Shown: positions 1 through 9,190 of the stretch, piece after piece | Position numbering within the stretch: the first letter of the stretch is position 1 | How the letters are laid out: every line of letters begins with the position of its first letter | Source: Bacteroidales bacterium | GTDB taxonomy: Bacteria > Bacteroidota > Bacteroidia > Bacteroidales > JAADJA01 | Assembly: GCA_020052415.1 (NCBI GenBank) | Contig: JAGVPB010000066.1 | Location: 30,209-94,208 of the forward strand | Reading direction: 5' to 3' | Length of the DNA: 64,000 bases | Translations under genes and position numbers: made by a program | The notes under the pieces: generated by a model | Database searches by the model: none | Seen by the model: only the letters and a program-made list of their open reading frames with translations | What the model was told of the DNA's origin: nothing

Positions 1-2
1 CA

Positions 3-893
3 GTAAACCTTGGGCTTCATTACGACTTGCAAGGGAAAAACTGGTTTTATAAACAGCAGCTTGCGCTTGCCAACAAGCTTATTTTCAGCAAATGGAGAGA
101 GGGACTTGGAGGTAACATGAGGGTTATTGTTTCGGGAGGAGCTGCACTACAACCCAGACTGGCAAGAATTTTTTCGGCAGCAGGCATTGAAATCCTGGAA
201 GGATATGGCCTTACCGAAACATCGCCTGTTATTGCTGTGAATACCCTTGAACAGGGTGGCCGCAAATTCGGAACCGTCGGCAAACCCATCAAAGGAGTTC
301 AGGTTAAAATTGCCGGCGATGAAGAAATCCTTTGCAAGGGCCCAAATGTGATGACCGGTTATTATAAAGATCCCGAAATGACAAAGTCGGTCATTGACCC
401 TGAAGGCTGGTTCCATACCGGCGATCTCGGCAGGATCGAACCGGAAGGACACCTGAAAATTACCGGTCGAAAGAAAGCCCTGTTCAAAACCGCAATGGGA
501 AAATACATCAGCCCGGAGCACATCGAAAATCTCCTTGTCGAATCACCCTTTATTGATGCTGCACTAATTGTGGGTGAGAACCAAAAATTTGCTGCAGCTC
601 TCATAGCTCCCGATTTCAGCCACCTAAGGTCATTTTGCTCGGATAAAAATATTGAATATTCCACCGACGCTAATATGATCAGTCACCCTGAAGTGAAGAA
701 GCGGTTTCAGAAAGAAGTCCATGAATTCAACAAAAAGCTTGGCAGCTATGAACAGATCAGAAAGTATGAGCTGATGGATTCGGAATGGACAATTCAGTCA
801 GGCGAACTTACTGCAAACCTGAAACTGCGACGCAATTTCATCTGCAAAAAATATAAACACCCGATAGATCAATTATTTGATATTAAAGAGTAA
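3..893 (+). CDS. Long-chain acyl-CoA ligase (AMP-forming), 5' truncated by window edge
   Basis: C-terminal half of an AMP-binding acyl-CoA synthetase, which adenylates a fatty acid and transfers it to CoA. The reading frame is open to the left edge, so the gene begins outside the window; the internal TTG at 27 is not a real start. Visible motifs are the EGYGLTETSPV A5-type motif, the GWFHTGDLG A7 motif and the ITGRKKALFKT hinge region. The protein is clearly paralogous to the gene that follows: both share FSKWRE, VSGGA and the same C-terminal layout ending in a LK.RR motif. The gap to that paralogue is 74 bp on the same strand, so they probably form one operon that arose by tandem duplication. 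Chain-length preference cannot be read from the sequence. The family call is firm. Confidence 0.93.
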   Translation, partial: VNLGLHYDLQGKNWFYKQQLALANKLIFSKWREGLGGNMRVIVSGGAALQPRLARIFSAAGIEILEGYGLTETSPVIAVNTLEQGGRKFGTVGKPIKGVQVKIAGDEEILCKGPNVMTGYYKDPEMTKSVIDPEGWFHTGDLGRIEPEGHLKITGRKKALFKTAMGKYISPEHIENLLVESPFIDAALIVGENQKFAAALIAPDFSHLRSFCSDKNIEYSTDANMISHPEVKKRFQKEVHEFNKKLGSYEQIRKYELMDSEWTIQSGELTANLKLRRNFICKKYKHPIDQLFDIKE

Positions 894-967
894 TGCGGTT
901 TTTCTTCTGTCTGTGAACTCATAATGTCAGTGGAAAATCAGTTTTAAAATCATTTAACTTAATATTT

Positions 968-2752
968 ATGGCCAGAATAACCAGACTTTTCGACCTGTTG
1001 TACAATTATCAGGAAAAGCATTCCGATATGCAAATTGCCCTTGCCGGTAAAGTAAATGGAGTATGGAAAACCTATTCTGCAGAGAAATATATTGATATTG
1101 TCAACACCTTAAGCCATGGATTGCTTGCTATGGGAATTAAAAAGGGGGATAATATCGCCTCCATTATCAACAACTGTCCGGAGTGGAATTTCTTCGATAT
1201 GGCCATTATGCAGATCGGCGCTGTACAGGTTCCCATTTATCAGACCATCAGCGAATCCAATTACGAATATATTTTCAAAGAAGCTGAGGTAAAATTTATC
1301 ATCGTTTCAAACCAGGATATCTATAACCGGATTAAAAATATACTGCCCGGAATTTCAACTTTAATTAAAGTTTATTCTATCGAAAAAACTAACGGATTAA
1401 ATCATTGGTCTGAAATTCTGGAGTTGGGCAAACAAAGTGGCAACATTAACCTTGATGAGATCAAAACAGAGATTGCAGCCGGCGATTTGGCGACTATTAT
1501 TTATACTTCGGGAACCACCGGAAATCCAAAAGGGGTCATGCTTTCGCACGGGAATATTTTGTCCAACCTTGAATCGGTTGTCGAGGTTCTAAGTAAAAAT
1601 CCATTTAAAGTAACAAAAGCCATCAGCTTTTTACCGTTGTGTCATGTTTATGAACGGATATTGAATTACATGTATCAGTTTACCGGGATTTCGATATATT
1701 ATATTGATAATATTGAAAAATTAGGTGAAACGATGAAAGAAGTCCATCCCGAAATGTTTGGGGCTGTTCCGCGGGTGATAGAAAAAACATACGACAAGAT
1801 TGTTAACAAGGGCAGAAGTCTTACGGGGATTAAAAAGCAATTATTCTTCTGGGCGCTGAACCTGGCACACGAATTTGAATTTGAAGGGAAAAGCTGGTTT
1901 TACAGGCAGCAGATAAATATTGCCGACAGGCTCATTTTCAGCAAATGGAGGGAGGCTTTTGGCGGCAAGCTGGATACGATAGTTTCGGGAGGAGCCACGT
2001 TAAATCCACGGTTAGCACGAACTTTCAGGGCTGCAAAAATTAAAATACAGGAAGGCTATGGGCTCACGGAAACTTCACCGGTGATTGCAGTAAGCAGGTT
2101 TGAACCGGGAGGCGTTAAATTCGGGACGGTTGGGCCGGTTTTTAAGAACGTTGAATTGAAATTTGCCCCTGATGGTGAAATCCTTGTCAAAGGGCCATGC
2201 CTCATGAAAGGGTATTTTAAAAACGAAGAATATACCAGAGAAGTGATGGATGAGGAGGGCTGGTTTCATACCGGCGATGTGGGTGAATTGGTGGATGGGG
2301 TTTACCTGAAGATCACCGACCGGAAGAAGGAAATATTTAAAACATCGGGCGGAAAATACATTGCTCCCCAGGTGGTTGAAAATAAATTCAAGGAATCTCC
2401 TTTCATCGAAAATATTATTGTGATCGGGGAAAACAAAAATTACACAACAGCCCTGATAGTTCCCGGCTTCGAGCATATCGAATCGTGGTGCGGAGTTAAA
2501 AATCATCCCTATACTACTCCTGAAATTGCTATCCATGATGAACGGATCATAAAACGGATCCAAAAGGAAGTGGATTTGACCAACAGCTGGCTGGATAAAA
2601 TCGAGCAGGTAAAAAAATTCAGGTTGTTAGCTGTAAACTGGAGTGTTGAAAACGGGGAGTTATCACCAACTTTAAAACCCCGCAGGAAGATCATCCTTGA
2701 AAAGAATAAGGATATTATTGAAGGAATGTATGAAGATATTGCTTTAATGTAA
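968..2752 (+). CDS. Long-chain acyl-CoA ligase (AMP-forming)
   Basis: Complete 594-residue AMP-dependent synthetase of the FadD15/long-chain fatty acyl-CoA ligase type, the usual length for this group. The phosphate loop YTSGTTGNPKGV lies near residues 179-190. It is followed by LPLCHVYER, GYGLTETSPV, GWFHTGDVG and the DRKKEIFKTSGGKYI hinge. There is no signal peptide or membrane span, so the enzyme is cytoplasmic or peripheral. It likely activates exogenous or recycled fatty acids for beta-oxidation or phospholipid synthesis. The ATG at 968 follows a 74-bp gap after its truncated paralogue. Its stop codon overlaps the convergent holA stop by a few bases. Confidence 0.95.
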   Translation: MARITRLFDLLYNYQEKHSDMQIALAGKVNGVWKTYSAEKYIDIVNTLSHGLLAMGIKKGDNIASIINNCPEWNFFDMAIMQIGAVQVPIYQTISESNYEYIFKEAEVKFIIVSNQDIYNRIKNILPGISTLIKVYSIEKTNGLNHWSEILELGKQSGNINLDEIKTEIAAGDLATIIYTSGTTGNPKGVMLSHGNILSNLESVVEVLSKNPFKVTKAISFLPLCHVYERILNYMYQFTGISIYYIDNIEKLGETMKEVHPEMFGAVPRVIEKTYDKIVNKGRSLTGIKKQLFFWALNLAHEFEFEGKSWFYRQQINIADRLIFSKWREAFGGKLDTIVSGGATLNPRLARTFRAAKIKIQEGYGLTETSPVIAVSRFEPGGVKFGTVGPVFKNVELKFAPDGEILVKGPCLMKGYFKNEEYTREVMDEEGWFHTGDVGELVDGVYLKITDRKKEIFKTSGGKYIAPQVVENKFKESPFIENIIVIGENKNYTTALIVPGFEHIESWCGVKNHPYTTPEIAIHDERIIKRIQKEVDLTNSWLDKIEQVKKFRLLAVNWSVENGELSPTLKPRRKIILEKNKDIIEGMYEDIALM

Positions 2753-3742
2753 TATCTTAAACAGCATCTCCCTCAGCAATTCCCCGTCATCTGTCGAAAT
2801 GTTGTTTACACCTTTTGCTTTCAGGTCGTATTCCCGCAATAGAGAAATTATCAGGATTAATTTTTTAGGATTATAATTTCTGGCAGCAATTTCATAATCT
2901 TTTACAAAATTCGGGTTAACCGAAAGAGCTGATGCCACATTGTTCCTCGACTTATCAGTTAACTGGTGGTAAATCATAATTTTAGTAAAGTAACTAAACA
3001 GCATGATGACCGTTTTAACCAACGGATTTTCTTTTGGATTAGCTGCAAAATAGGTTGCAATCCTGTTGGCTTTTAAGATGTTTCTTGTGCCAAGGGCATT
3101 CTGCAGTTCAAAAATATTAAAATCCTTGCTGATACCGATGTTTTGTTCTACCAGCGTTTCATTGATCTCTGCTTTTTCAGGAATATTAAGAATAAGCTTT
3201 GATATTTCATTGACGATTTTGCTCAGGTCGGTTCCCAGGAATTCGGTAAGCATAGCTGTCGCTTTTGGACTGATGCGAAAGCCCTTTTGCTTTACATAGT
3301 CATTGATCCATGCCGGAACCTGGTTTTCATAAAACTTTTTCGATTCAAACAGCACCCCGTTTTTTGCAAGCTGTTTTGAAAATGTTGTACGGCCATCAAC
3401 TTTTTTGTATTTGTAGTTGATCACCAGTAATGTCGAATCCAGTGGCTTTTCAACATAAGGCAGCATTGTTTCTATTTTATCTACATACTGGGCTTCTTTA
3501 ACAATGACCACCTGGTGGCTCGACATCATGGGATATCGTTTTGCCGCGCTGATTATTGCCGGCACATTGGTATCGCGTCCGTAAATGACAGATTGGTTGA
3601 ACTCCTTTTCTGATTCGCTCAGCACATTCTTTTCGATGTAATCCGAAATTTCATCAATGTAATAAGGTTCTTCACCTGCAAGAAAGTAAACGGGGTGATA
3701 GATTTTTTTCTTAAGATTGCCGATGATCTGGTCGAAAGTCAT
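2744..3742 (-). CDS. holA: DNA polymerase III delta subunit
   Basis: 332 residues, typical for HolA. This clamp-loader subunit opens the beta clamp at the replication fork. The N-terminal start (MTFDQIIGNLKKKIYHPVYF) and the LAGEEPYYIDEI motif match the delta subunit, as does the AAA-like fold followed by a C-terminal helical collar domain. The 3' end overlaps the convergent acyl-CoA ligase stop by 9 bp. Upstream lies an AT-rich spacer with an inverted 16-bp repeat before the AMP nucleosidase gene on the same strand. No TAnnTTTG promoter was seen directly upstream. Confidence 0.92.
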   Translation of the reverse strand: MTFDQIIGNLKKKIYHPVYFLAGEEPYYIDEISDYIEKNVLSESEKEFNQSVIYGRDTNVPAIISAAKRYPMMSSHQVVIVKEAQYVDKIETMLPYVEKPLDSTLLVINYKYKKVDGRTTFSKQLAKNGVLFESKKFYENQVPAWINDYVKQKGFRISPKATAMLTEFLGTDLSKIVNEISKLILNIPEKAEINETLVEQNIGISKDFNIFELQNALGTRNILKANRIATYFAANPKENPLVKTVIMLFSYFTKIMIYHQLTDKSRNNVASALSVNPNFVKDYEIAARNYNPKKLILIISLLREYDLKAKGVNNISTDDGELLREMLFKILH

Positions 3743-3749
3743 GAAATGG

Positions 3750-3871
3750 GTTAATTAGGTTAATTGGATTAATTCAGTAACTGGGTTAAATTTGTTCATT
3801 ATGTTTTTTCCATTTTAAAATATCTTCCTATCCATAAAAGAGACTTAATCTATCAAATTAACCTAATTAAC
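3750..3871. repeat. 16-bp inverted repeat in AT-rich spacer
   Basis: GTTAATTAGGTTAATT at 3750-3765 is repeated exactly in inverted orientation at 3856-3871. It is surrounded by further degenerate GGTTAATT/AATTAACC units on both arms. It lies between the holA start and the AMP nucleosidase stop. The two arms could pair in RNA, but the loop is about 90 nt. It looks like a decayed palindromic intergenic repeat rather than a terminator. Confidence 0.7.
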
Positions 3872-3903
3872 TTAATCCACCTAATTAACCAAATCAACTT
3901 TCT

Positions 3904-4677
3904 TCAAAATCTCAAATGCTTCACTGTTTGTCCGTCATTGATCAATTGCTTCAGTGAATCTATTCCGATCAGGAGATGCTCCTGGGTAAATTTTGCAGAG
4001 ACCCTTTTATCAGAGCTTTCTGTTTTGATACCCGAAGAGATCATGGGCTGATCAGAAACCAAAAGCAGAGCTCCTGTTGGTATCTCATTGGCAAAACCCA
4101 CAATGAACAATGTAGCCGTTTCAAGATCAATAGCCATGCTCCTTGTTTTCCGAAGGTATCTTTTGAATTGCTTATCATGCTCCCAAACTCTCCTGTTGGT
4201 AGTGTAAACCGTACCGGTCCAATAATCCCTGCCATGTTCGCGTATGGTAGTCGAAATGGCTTTTTGCATGCTGAATGCGGGAAGTGCCGGTACTTCCGGC
4301 GGGAAATAATCATTCGAGGTTCCTTCACCTCTTATGGCAGCTATCGGAAGGATAAGGTCACCAAGCTCATTCTTCTTTTTCAAACCTCCGCATTTTCCCA
4401 GAAACAGGCAGGCTTTGGGTTCGATGGCGCTCAGTAAATCCATGACCGTTGCGGCATTGGCGCTACCCATATTAAAATTGATGATTGTGATCTGATCTGC
4501 ACTGGCGCTGGGCATTGGCCTGTCCTTACCCCTGATCGGAACATTATGCCATTGGGCAAAAAGCTCAAGGTAACTCTGGAAATTCGTCAGTAAAATATAC
4601 TTCCCGAATTCTTCAACACTTGTTCCGGTGTAACGGGGCAGCCAGTTCTGAACAATTTCTTCCTTGGTTTTCATCAA
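3904..4677 (-). CDS. amn: AMP nucleosidase
   Basis: 257-residue nucleoside phosphorylase-fold enzyme that hydrolyses AMP to adenine and ribose 5-phosphate. It matches the short form found in Bacteroidota, roughly half the length of the Escherichia coli Amn and lacking its extra N-terminal domain. Diagnostic stretches are INFNMGSANAATVMDLL, LFLGKCGGLKK (the phosphate-handling glycine-rich strand), AIRGEGTSNDYFPPEVPA and AIDLETATLF with the catalytic-site Glu. The protein is cytosolic, and with two Met codons at the start either 4677 or 4674 could initiate. The gene upstream (elbB) is divergent. Confidence 0.9.
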   Translation of the reverse strand: MMKTKEEIVQNWLPRYTGTSVEEFGKYILLTNFQSYLELFAQWHNVPIRGKDRPMPSASADQITIINFNMGSANAATVMDLLSAIEPKACLFLGKCGGLKKKNELGDLILPIAAIRGEGTSNDYFPPEVPALPAFSMQKAISTTIREHGRDYWTGTVYTTNRRVWEHDKQFKRYLRKTRSMAIDLETATLFIVGFANEIPTGALLLVSDQPMISSGIKTESSDKRVSAKFTQEHLLIGIDSLKQLINDGQTVKHLRF

Positions 4678-4704
4678 GTATTAATTTTCGTCAAAAATAA
4701 TGTT

Positions 4705-4734
4705 TTGACCCAAGAGGAAAAAATGTTATATTCG
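4705..4734 (+). promoter_or_regulatory. Bacteroidota-type promoter for elbB
   Basis: TTG at 4705-4707 is followed after 19 nt by TATATTCG at 4727-4734, one mismatch from the TAnnTTTG -7 consensus. The predicted transcription start is about 4741, giving a leader of about 60 nt. A TCAAAA-N6-TTTTGA inverted repeat (4691-4708) overlaps the -33 element and could be an operator. Confidence 0.5.
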
Positions 4735-4803
4735 CATTTTAAATATGGTTAAATCGGTTAATTGCTAAATTGCTGGTAGTTATTAAACTAAATACATAGA
4801 GAA

Positions 4804-5454
4804 ATGAAAAAGTTTGCAATTGTTCTTTCCGGTTGTGGCGTTTTCGACGGAGCAGAAATCCACGAAGCCACGTTAACAATGCTTGCAATTATGAAACAGG
4901 GAGCCACCTACGAAGTTTTTGCCCCTGATATCGAACAGCATCATGTGATCAATCACATTTCAGGAGAGGTGATGAAGGAAAAGCGGAATGTGTTGATTGA
5001 ATCGGCAAGAATAGCCCGTGGCAACATCAGAGATTTGAAGGAATATGATCCGAACAATTTTGACGCATTGATCCTGCCCGGCGGTTTTGGCGCTGCCAAG
5101 AACCTGAGCGATTTTGCTTTTAAAGGTGAAAACTGCAGTATTGATCCTGACGTAGAAAAGGCTATACTTAAAACGGCCGGCAGAAATAAACCAGTTGGAG
5201 CTTTATGCATTTCGCCGGTCATTCTGGCTAAAATTTTTGGGGATGTTGAGCTCACTATAGGTCAGGACAAATCAACGGTTGAAGCCATTGAAAAGATGGG
5301 GGCAACTCATATTACTACAAATCATGGCGAAGTGATCATTGATGAAAAGAACAATTTGTTTACGACACCCTGCTATATGCTCGATGCAAATATTGTCCAA
5401 ATAGCCGAAGGGGCGGAGAATATAGTGAGGGCGATGATGGGAAGGATGCGATAA
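4804..5454 (+). CDS. elbB: Isoprenoid biosynthesis glyoxalase ElbB-like (DJ-1/PfpI superfamily)
   Basis: 216 residues, full length for ElbB. The class I glutamine amidotransferase-like fold shows GCGVFDGAEIHE at the N-terminus, LPGGFGAAKN near residues 91-100 and the nucleophile elbow GALCISP with Cys135. E. coli ElbB has weak glyoxalase activity; its true role is unclear although it was linked to isoprenoid production. There is no signal peptide, so the protein is cytosolic. It stands alone, divergent from amn and convergent with the next T9SS protein. A TTG-N19-TATATTCG promoter precedes it. Confidence 0.9.
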   Translation: MKKFAIVLSGCGVFDGAEIHEATLTMLAIMKQGATYEVFAPDIEQHHVINHISGEVMKEKRNVLIESARIARGNIRDLKEYDPNNFDALILPGGFGAAKNLSDFAFKGENCSIDPDVEKAILKTAGRNKPVGALCISPVILAKIFGDVELTIGQDKSTVEAIEKMGATHITTNHGEVIIDEKNNLFTTPCYMLDANIVQIAEGAENIVRAMMGRMR

Positions 5455-5500
5455 ATTTTCTCCAATAGGAATTACCCTGTTATCTTTATCCGCTATATTC

Positions 5501-8500
5501 CTATTCGATTACTATTTTGCGAGTTATTATTGAACTTCCAATTTCTATTTTTAAAAGATAGACACCTGCTTTATAATTGGTGACGTCAAATTGAAAATCT
5601 TTGTCAAATACCACCTCATTCATTAATAACTGTCCATAGAGATCATAAAAAGACACTGCCTTAATGATCTGCGGGCAGGATATTTCTAAATTGTCTTTGG
5701 TAGGGACAGGGCTTACCCGTACGTTATCATCAGGATAATAGTTAGAGGAAGTGAAAATGAAGCCAATGGTATCTGATGGTTCGGACTCGCCTTCATCATA
5801 AACAGCAGTAACATAAAAAAAATTAAAATTATAAGGATTTATATTGAGTTCATAAGTAGTTTCCTCAGTGAATCCATCCAGTGAAAAATTAACAATATCA
5901 GTTGAATGATAAACATTATATCCCAACAAGCTTTTAGATTCTTTCTTGTTTAAAACTCCTACGATTTCGGAAGAATTAAAATTATCAAAAGGGAGGTCAA
6001 TTATAGAAACAGGTTCATTTGGTTTCGTCATTTTTGTAAGATTTGATTGTTCGGGTAAACCTACATAACCGGCGATATTCCAGTTATAATCCAGGCCATA
6101 GGTGGCCGACATCGACTCCCATGCGCCTCCAAGAGAGATCATATCGCCTTTACCCTGTACTGCTGGACCATCATCACAACCGGCAGGATACGTTCCGGCG
6201 CTATGAGTTACGCTGTAACCAAACCATAAATCAGTTGAATTATTGATTATCAAGGGAATCTGTAAATCTACTTCGTTCCATTGATCAACCATGATGTTTG
6301 TAACATCATGTTGATACACCAAATTTGTTCCCGGCTCTCCCTGCCAAATTTTAATTACAAACAGTGCATCAGGGTCACCATTTGGCCAAAACGAAATTTT
6401 ACTTAATATGAATCCATTATACTGAGAGAGGTCAGAAGTTGTCCAGTGCGAAGCACAACTGAAAGTTCCGCCAGAGGTTAGTCCAATGCCATCTCCTGTG
6501 TTCGAACCGGAATCCCATTCTATCCATTCACCACAGATAAAAGGAGGTTCCCAAAACAGCCATATTTGTTCAACACTATAATAATAAAATCCAAGATTCT
6601 CTGGAGGAGCCAGGTAGGTCAAGATTAATGAATCACAGCATGTTAATTCAGATTCACCTTCAGGACAAACACTTGAAACACAAAACTGGTATGTCCCGGG
6701 CCAGGTTATGAATTGGCAATTCAATCCTGTTGTATATCCCATCAACATTCCATTTTTATAAAGATTATAACCCTGCGCATCACCACTAACCGGCGGTTCC
6801 CAGGTAATTTGAATCTGATTTTGATTGATAACAACCGCAACAACATTTTGCGGAGGATAACAAGGCTCCGGTCCCACAACCCATACAATGTTCGAAGGTA
6901 TTGACTCTCCTTCATCGTAAAGGGCAGTTACGAAGTATTCATAGCTTCCGGGACTGATGTTTTCATCCGTATATTCGGTTTCAGTAACAAAACTGATGAT
7001 CCCGCCATTCCGATAAACATTGTAGCCCAGCAAATTTTTTTCATCTTTAAAAATGGAATTTATCTTGCCGGCTGCATTTGTTTTACCCGGTTCAATCCAT
7101 GTAAGTATTACATCATTATTTACCACTATAGCTTCCAGGTTCTGAGGCGGACTGAGATAAATGGAAATCAGTTGAAAGTCTTGAGTAGTTACCTGATAAG
7201 AATATATTGCAACCGGTTCGGTTTGAATATAGAAACCCGCTTTATTGCATTGGGCATTATAATTCCCTGACGGGATGTTGGAAATGAAATAAAATCCATC
7301 CACGTTACTTGTAGCTGAAAATCCGGTTCCGTCAAGTGAAACTGTAGCTCCGGAAAGAGGCAATCCGTTCGCAAATTCAGTCACGTAACCTGAAAGGCTT
7401 CCTACAAAAGCAGTGGCTGTGAAATCCGGCTTGGGAACTTTTAAATGAATGATATTGTTTGGCATGTATGGATCAATGTCCCCAATCACCGCCAATCCAG
7501 GCTCATAATCCTCCTGAAAAACCAGGTGAATGTGGCCATCAGTGGTTGGTGAGCACGACGGGTAAACACACTCGCTGAAAATGTACATTAAATCGTAATT
7601 CAAATCAATAAAATCGCACCAGTTCAGCCCGCCATTATAAGATGCCCTTCCCCATAAATGCCTATAGTCCTGAGATTGGTTATTATATGTCTCTGTAATG
7701 GATGAATAAATTAAATACATGTTGTTGTCCTCATCAATAACCAACTGAGGCATTGATGAAGCGCCGACATTATATATACCCGGTTCGCCCAGGATATTAA
7801 TGGTTCCGTTACCATTTATATCCTGCATCCATCCTATAAGGTTATAGTTCTCTATTAGTTCAGAACCCGGATCACCATAAGGACTCAGCGCATTAATGTG
7901 ATTTGAAAAAGGAACCCGGTCTTCATTCCAGTAAACAATTCCATCTACCAGGGGAAACCAGTACTGTGAATTTCCGTCGCAGTAAGCTTTCGAAATGCCG
8001 AATACGACATGTACTTTCCCCGTAACGTCGAATGCAAGGGCATGAGATCCGTCGGCACAATAAAAAGTATCCGTCACATAAGGCGACTCGGGATCCCATA
8101 GAGGATAAGGATGATTCCAGATAGTGGTCTTATTCCAGGTCGTACCGCCATCAGATGATTTCAGAAGGGACATTTCCGACCAGTCATCACCAATGAGGAT
8201 TGCAACGTTGTTATCCTCCGCTATCATGTCATAAGTATCGCCACTGAATCCTTGGTACACTGATGAATCAATACCTGGCAGGATAACATTTTGAATTTCC
8301 CATGATGTTCCTCCGTTAGAAGATCGTGAATATAAAAGTGCACCATTTTGTCCTTGGAATGTAATTCCACCATAATTAACGGGTTTAGTCAAGGAAATTA
8401 CATGAATTATTTCATGATTCACTCCCGCTGTTGCACACCTTGGCCATTGGAGTTCAGCCAGCGGCTCAGGACTATGCAAAATTCCTGAAACCCAGGCACC

Positions 8501-9004
8501 ACTTCCTTTGGTAGCTCTTTTATAAACAGCCAGACCCTGTAGTGTGGTGGTGGAATAAAAGGAAACGCTCACTTCACCATTGACTCCCCACGGGCAATAT
8601 GAAGGCCATCCTGCCTTGATGGATTCAATTCTTTCTAAAGGCGGAGGTCCCCATTCCACACCGTTAAAAAAATTGTAGCCTGTTCCGCGATCAGCAAATG
8701 CCGCGTAATTCATGCCAAAAGTAAATGTCGCACCAATCTTGCCGTCGTCATATAGGTAAATCCGGTTCTGGCAGCTTGAATAGGTTTGTAAATCGTAAAC
8801 GGTTTCACCGATCATTTCAGATATAGGATCTTTGGTTCCGTTTTTTCTGAATTGTTCCGGTTCATTTTTTGTTGAAGGGTTGGTGTACTGTTTTTCTACT
8901 TTAACAGCCTTGTCCCTCATGTTTTTGGGAGAGTGAATTCTGGTCTGCGGATACCCTGTCATGACAAGGATGAATCCTAAATGAAGCAAAAAAAGTCTTT
9001 TCAT
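5501..9004 (-). CDS. Large secreted multidomain protein with Asp-box repeats, FN3 domains and T9SS sorting domain
   Basis: 1167 residues. A signal peptide spans about residues 1-20. The first ~520 residues look like a sialidase-type beta-propeller, with Asp-box-like motifs such as SSDGGTTW. A carboxypeptidase-regulatory-like beta-sandwich follows (GYVTEFANGLPLSGATVSLDGTG region, about 535-610). Then come at least two fibronectin III domains, each with GYNVYRNG or GYNLYKNG, and a jelly-roll-like segment. The last ~75 residues form a type A T9SS sorting domain (VSPVPTKDNLEIS ... KAGVYLLKIE). It is therefore probably exported through the outer membrane and anchored or released. No catalytic residues of a real sialidase can be assigned, so the function may be adhesion or glycan binding. 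It is divergent from the GH38 gene. Confidence 0.85.
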   Translation of the reverse strand: MKRLFLLHLGFILVMTGYPQTRIHSPKNMRDKAVKVEKQYTNPSTKNEPEQFRKNGTKDPISEMIGETVYDLQTYSSCQNRIYLYDDGKIGATFTFGMNYAAFADRGTGYNFFNGVEWGPPPLERIESIKAGWPSYCPWGVNGEVSVSFYSTTTLQGLAVYKRATKGSGAWVSGILHSPEPLAELQWPRCATAGVNHEIIHVISLTKPVNYGGITFQGQNGALLYSRSSNGGTSWEIQNVILPGIDSSVYQGFSGDTYDMIAEDNNVAILIGDDWSEMSLLKSSDGGTTWNKTTIWNHPYPLWDPESPYVTDTFYCADGSHALAFDVTGKVHVVFGISKAYCDGNSQYWFPLVDGIVYWNEDRVPFSNHINALSPYGDPGSELIENYNLIGWMQDINGNGTINILGEPGIYNVGASSMPQLVIDEDNNMYLIYSSITETYNNQSQDYRHLWGRASYNGGLNWCDFIDLNYDLMYIFSECVYPSCSPTTDGHIHLVFQEDYEPGLAVIGDIDPYMPNNIIHLKVPKPDFTATAFVGSLSGYVTEFANGLPLSGATVSLDGTGFSATSNVDGFYFISNIPSGNYNAQCNKAGFYIQTEPVAIYSYQVTTQDFQLISIYLSPPQNLEAIVVNNDVILTWIEPGKTNAAGKINSIFKDEKNLLGYNVYRNGGIISFVTETEYTDENISPGSYEYFVTALYDEGESIPSNIVWVVGPEPCYPPQNVVAVVINQNQIQITWEPPVSGDAQGYNLYKNGMLMGYTTGLNCQFITWPGTYQFCVSSVCPEGESELTCCDSLILTYLAPPENLGFYYYSVEQIWLFWEPPFICGEWIEWDSGSNTGDGIGLTSGGTFSCASHWTTSDLSQYNGFILSKISFWPNGDPDALFVIKIWQGEPGTNLVYQHDVTNIMVDQWNEVDLQIPLIINNSTDLWFGYSVTHSAGTYPAGCDDGPAVQGKGDMISLGGAWESMSATYGLDYNWNIAGYVGLPEQSNLTKMTKPNEPVSIIDLPFDNFNSSEIVGVLNKKESKSLLGYNVYHSTDIVNFSLDGFTEETTYELNINPYNFNFFYVTAVYDEGESEPSDTIGFIFTSSNYYPDDNVRVSPVPTKDNLEISCPQIIKAVSFYDLYGQLLMNEVVFDKDFQFDVTNYKAGVYLLKIEIGSSIITRKIVIE

Positions 9005-9190
9005 AATTAAAATTTCAGGTAAAAAAATAGTTGCATAAAGTTACAACAATTCCAAGAATGTCAGGAAAAATTCACTTAACGGTTATCTTTAATCAGTTAT
9101 CGGTAATTTCCCTATTTTCACAACGGAATCAGAAGAGCTCCGAAATTCGGTTCCTTTTGAGTGTACCCTGATTTCATTAAACTTTTGAAA

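Noticed and set aside
5464..5505. AATAGGAAT ... ATTCCTATT inverted repeat between elbB and the T9SS protein
   Set aside because: The 24-nt loop is long, no U-tract follows on either strand, and the second arm lies in the last codons of the minus-strand gene. It is not a convincing terminator.
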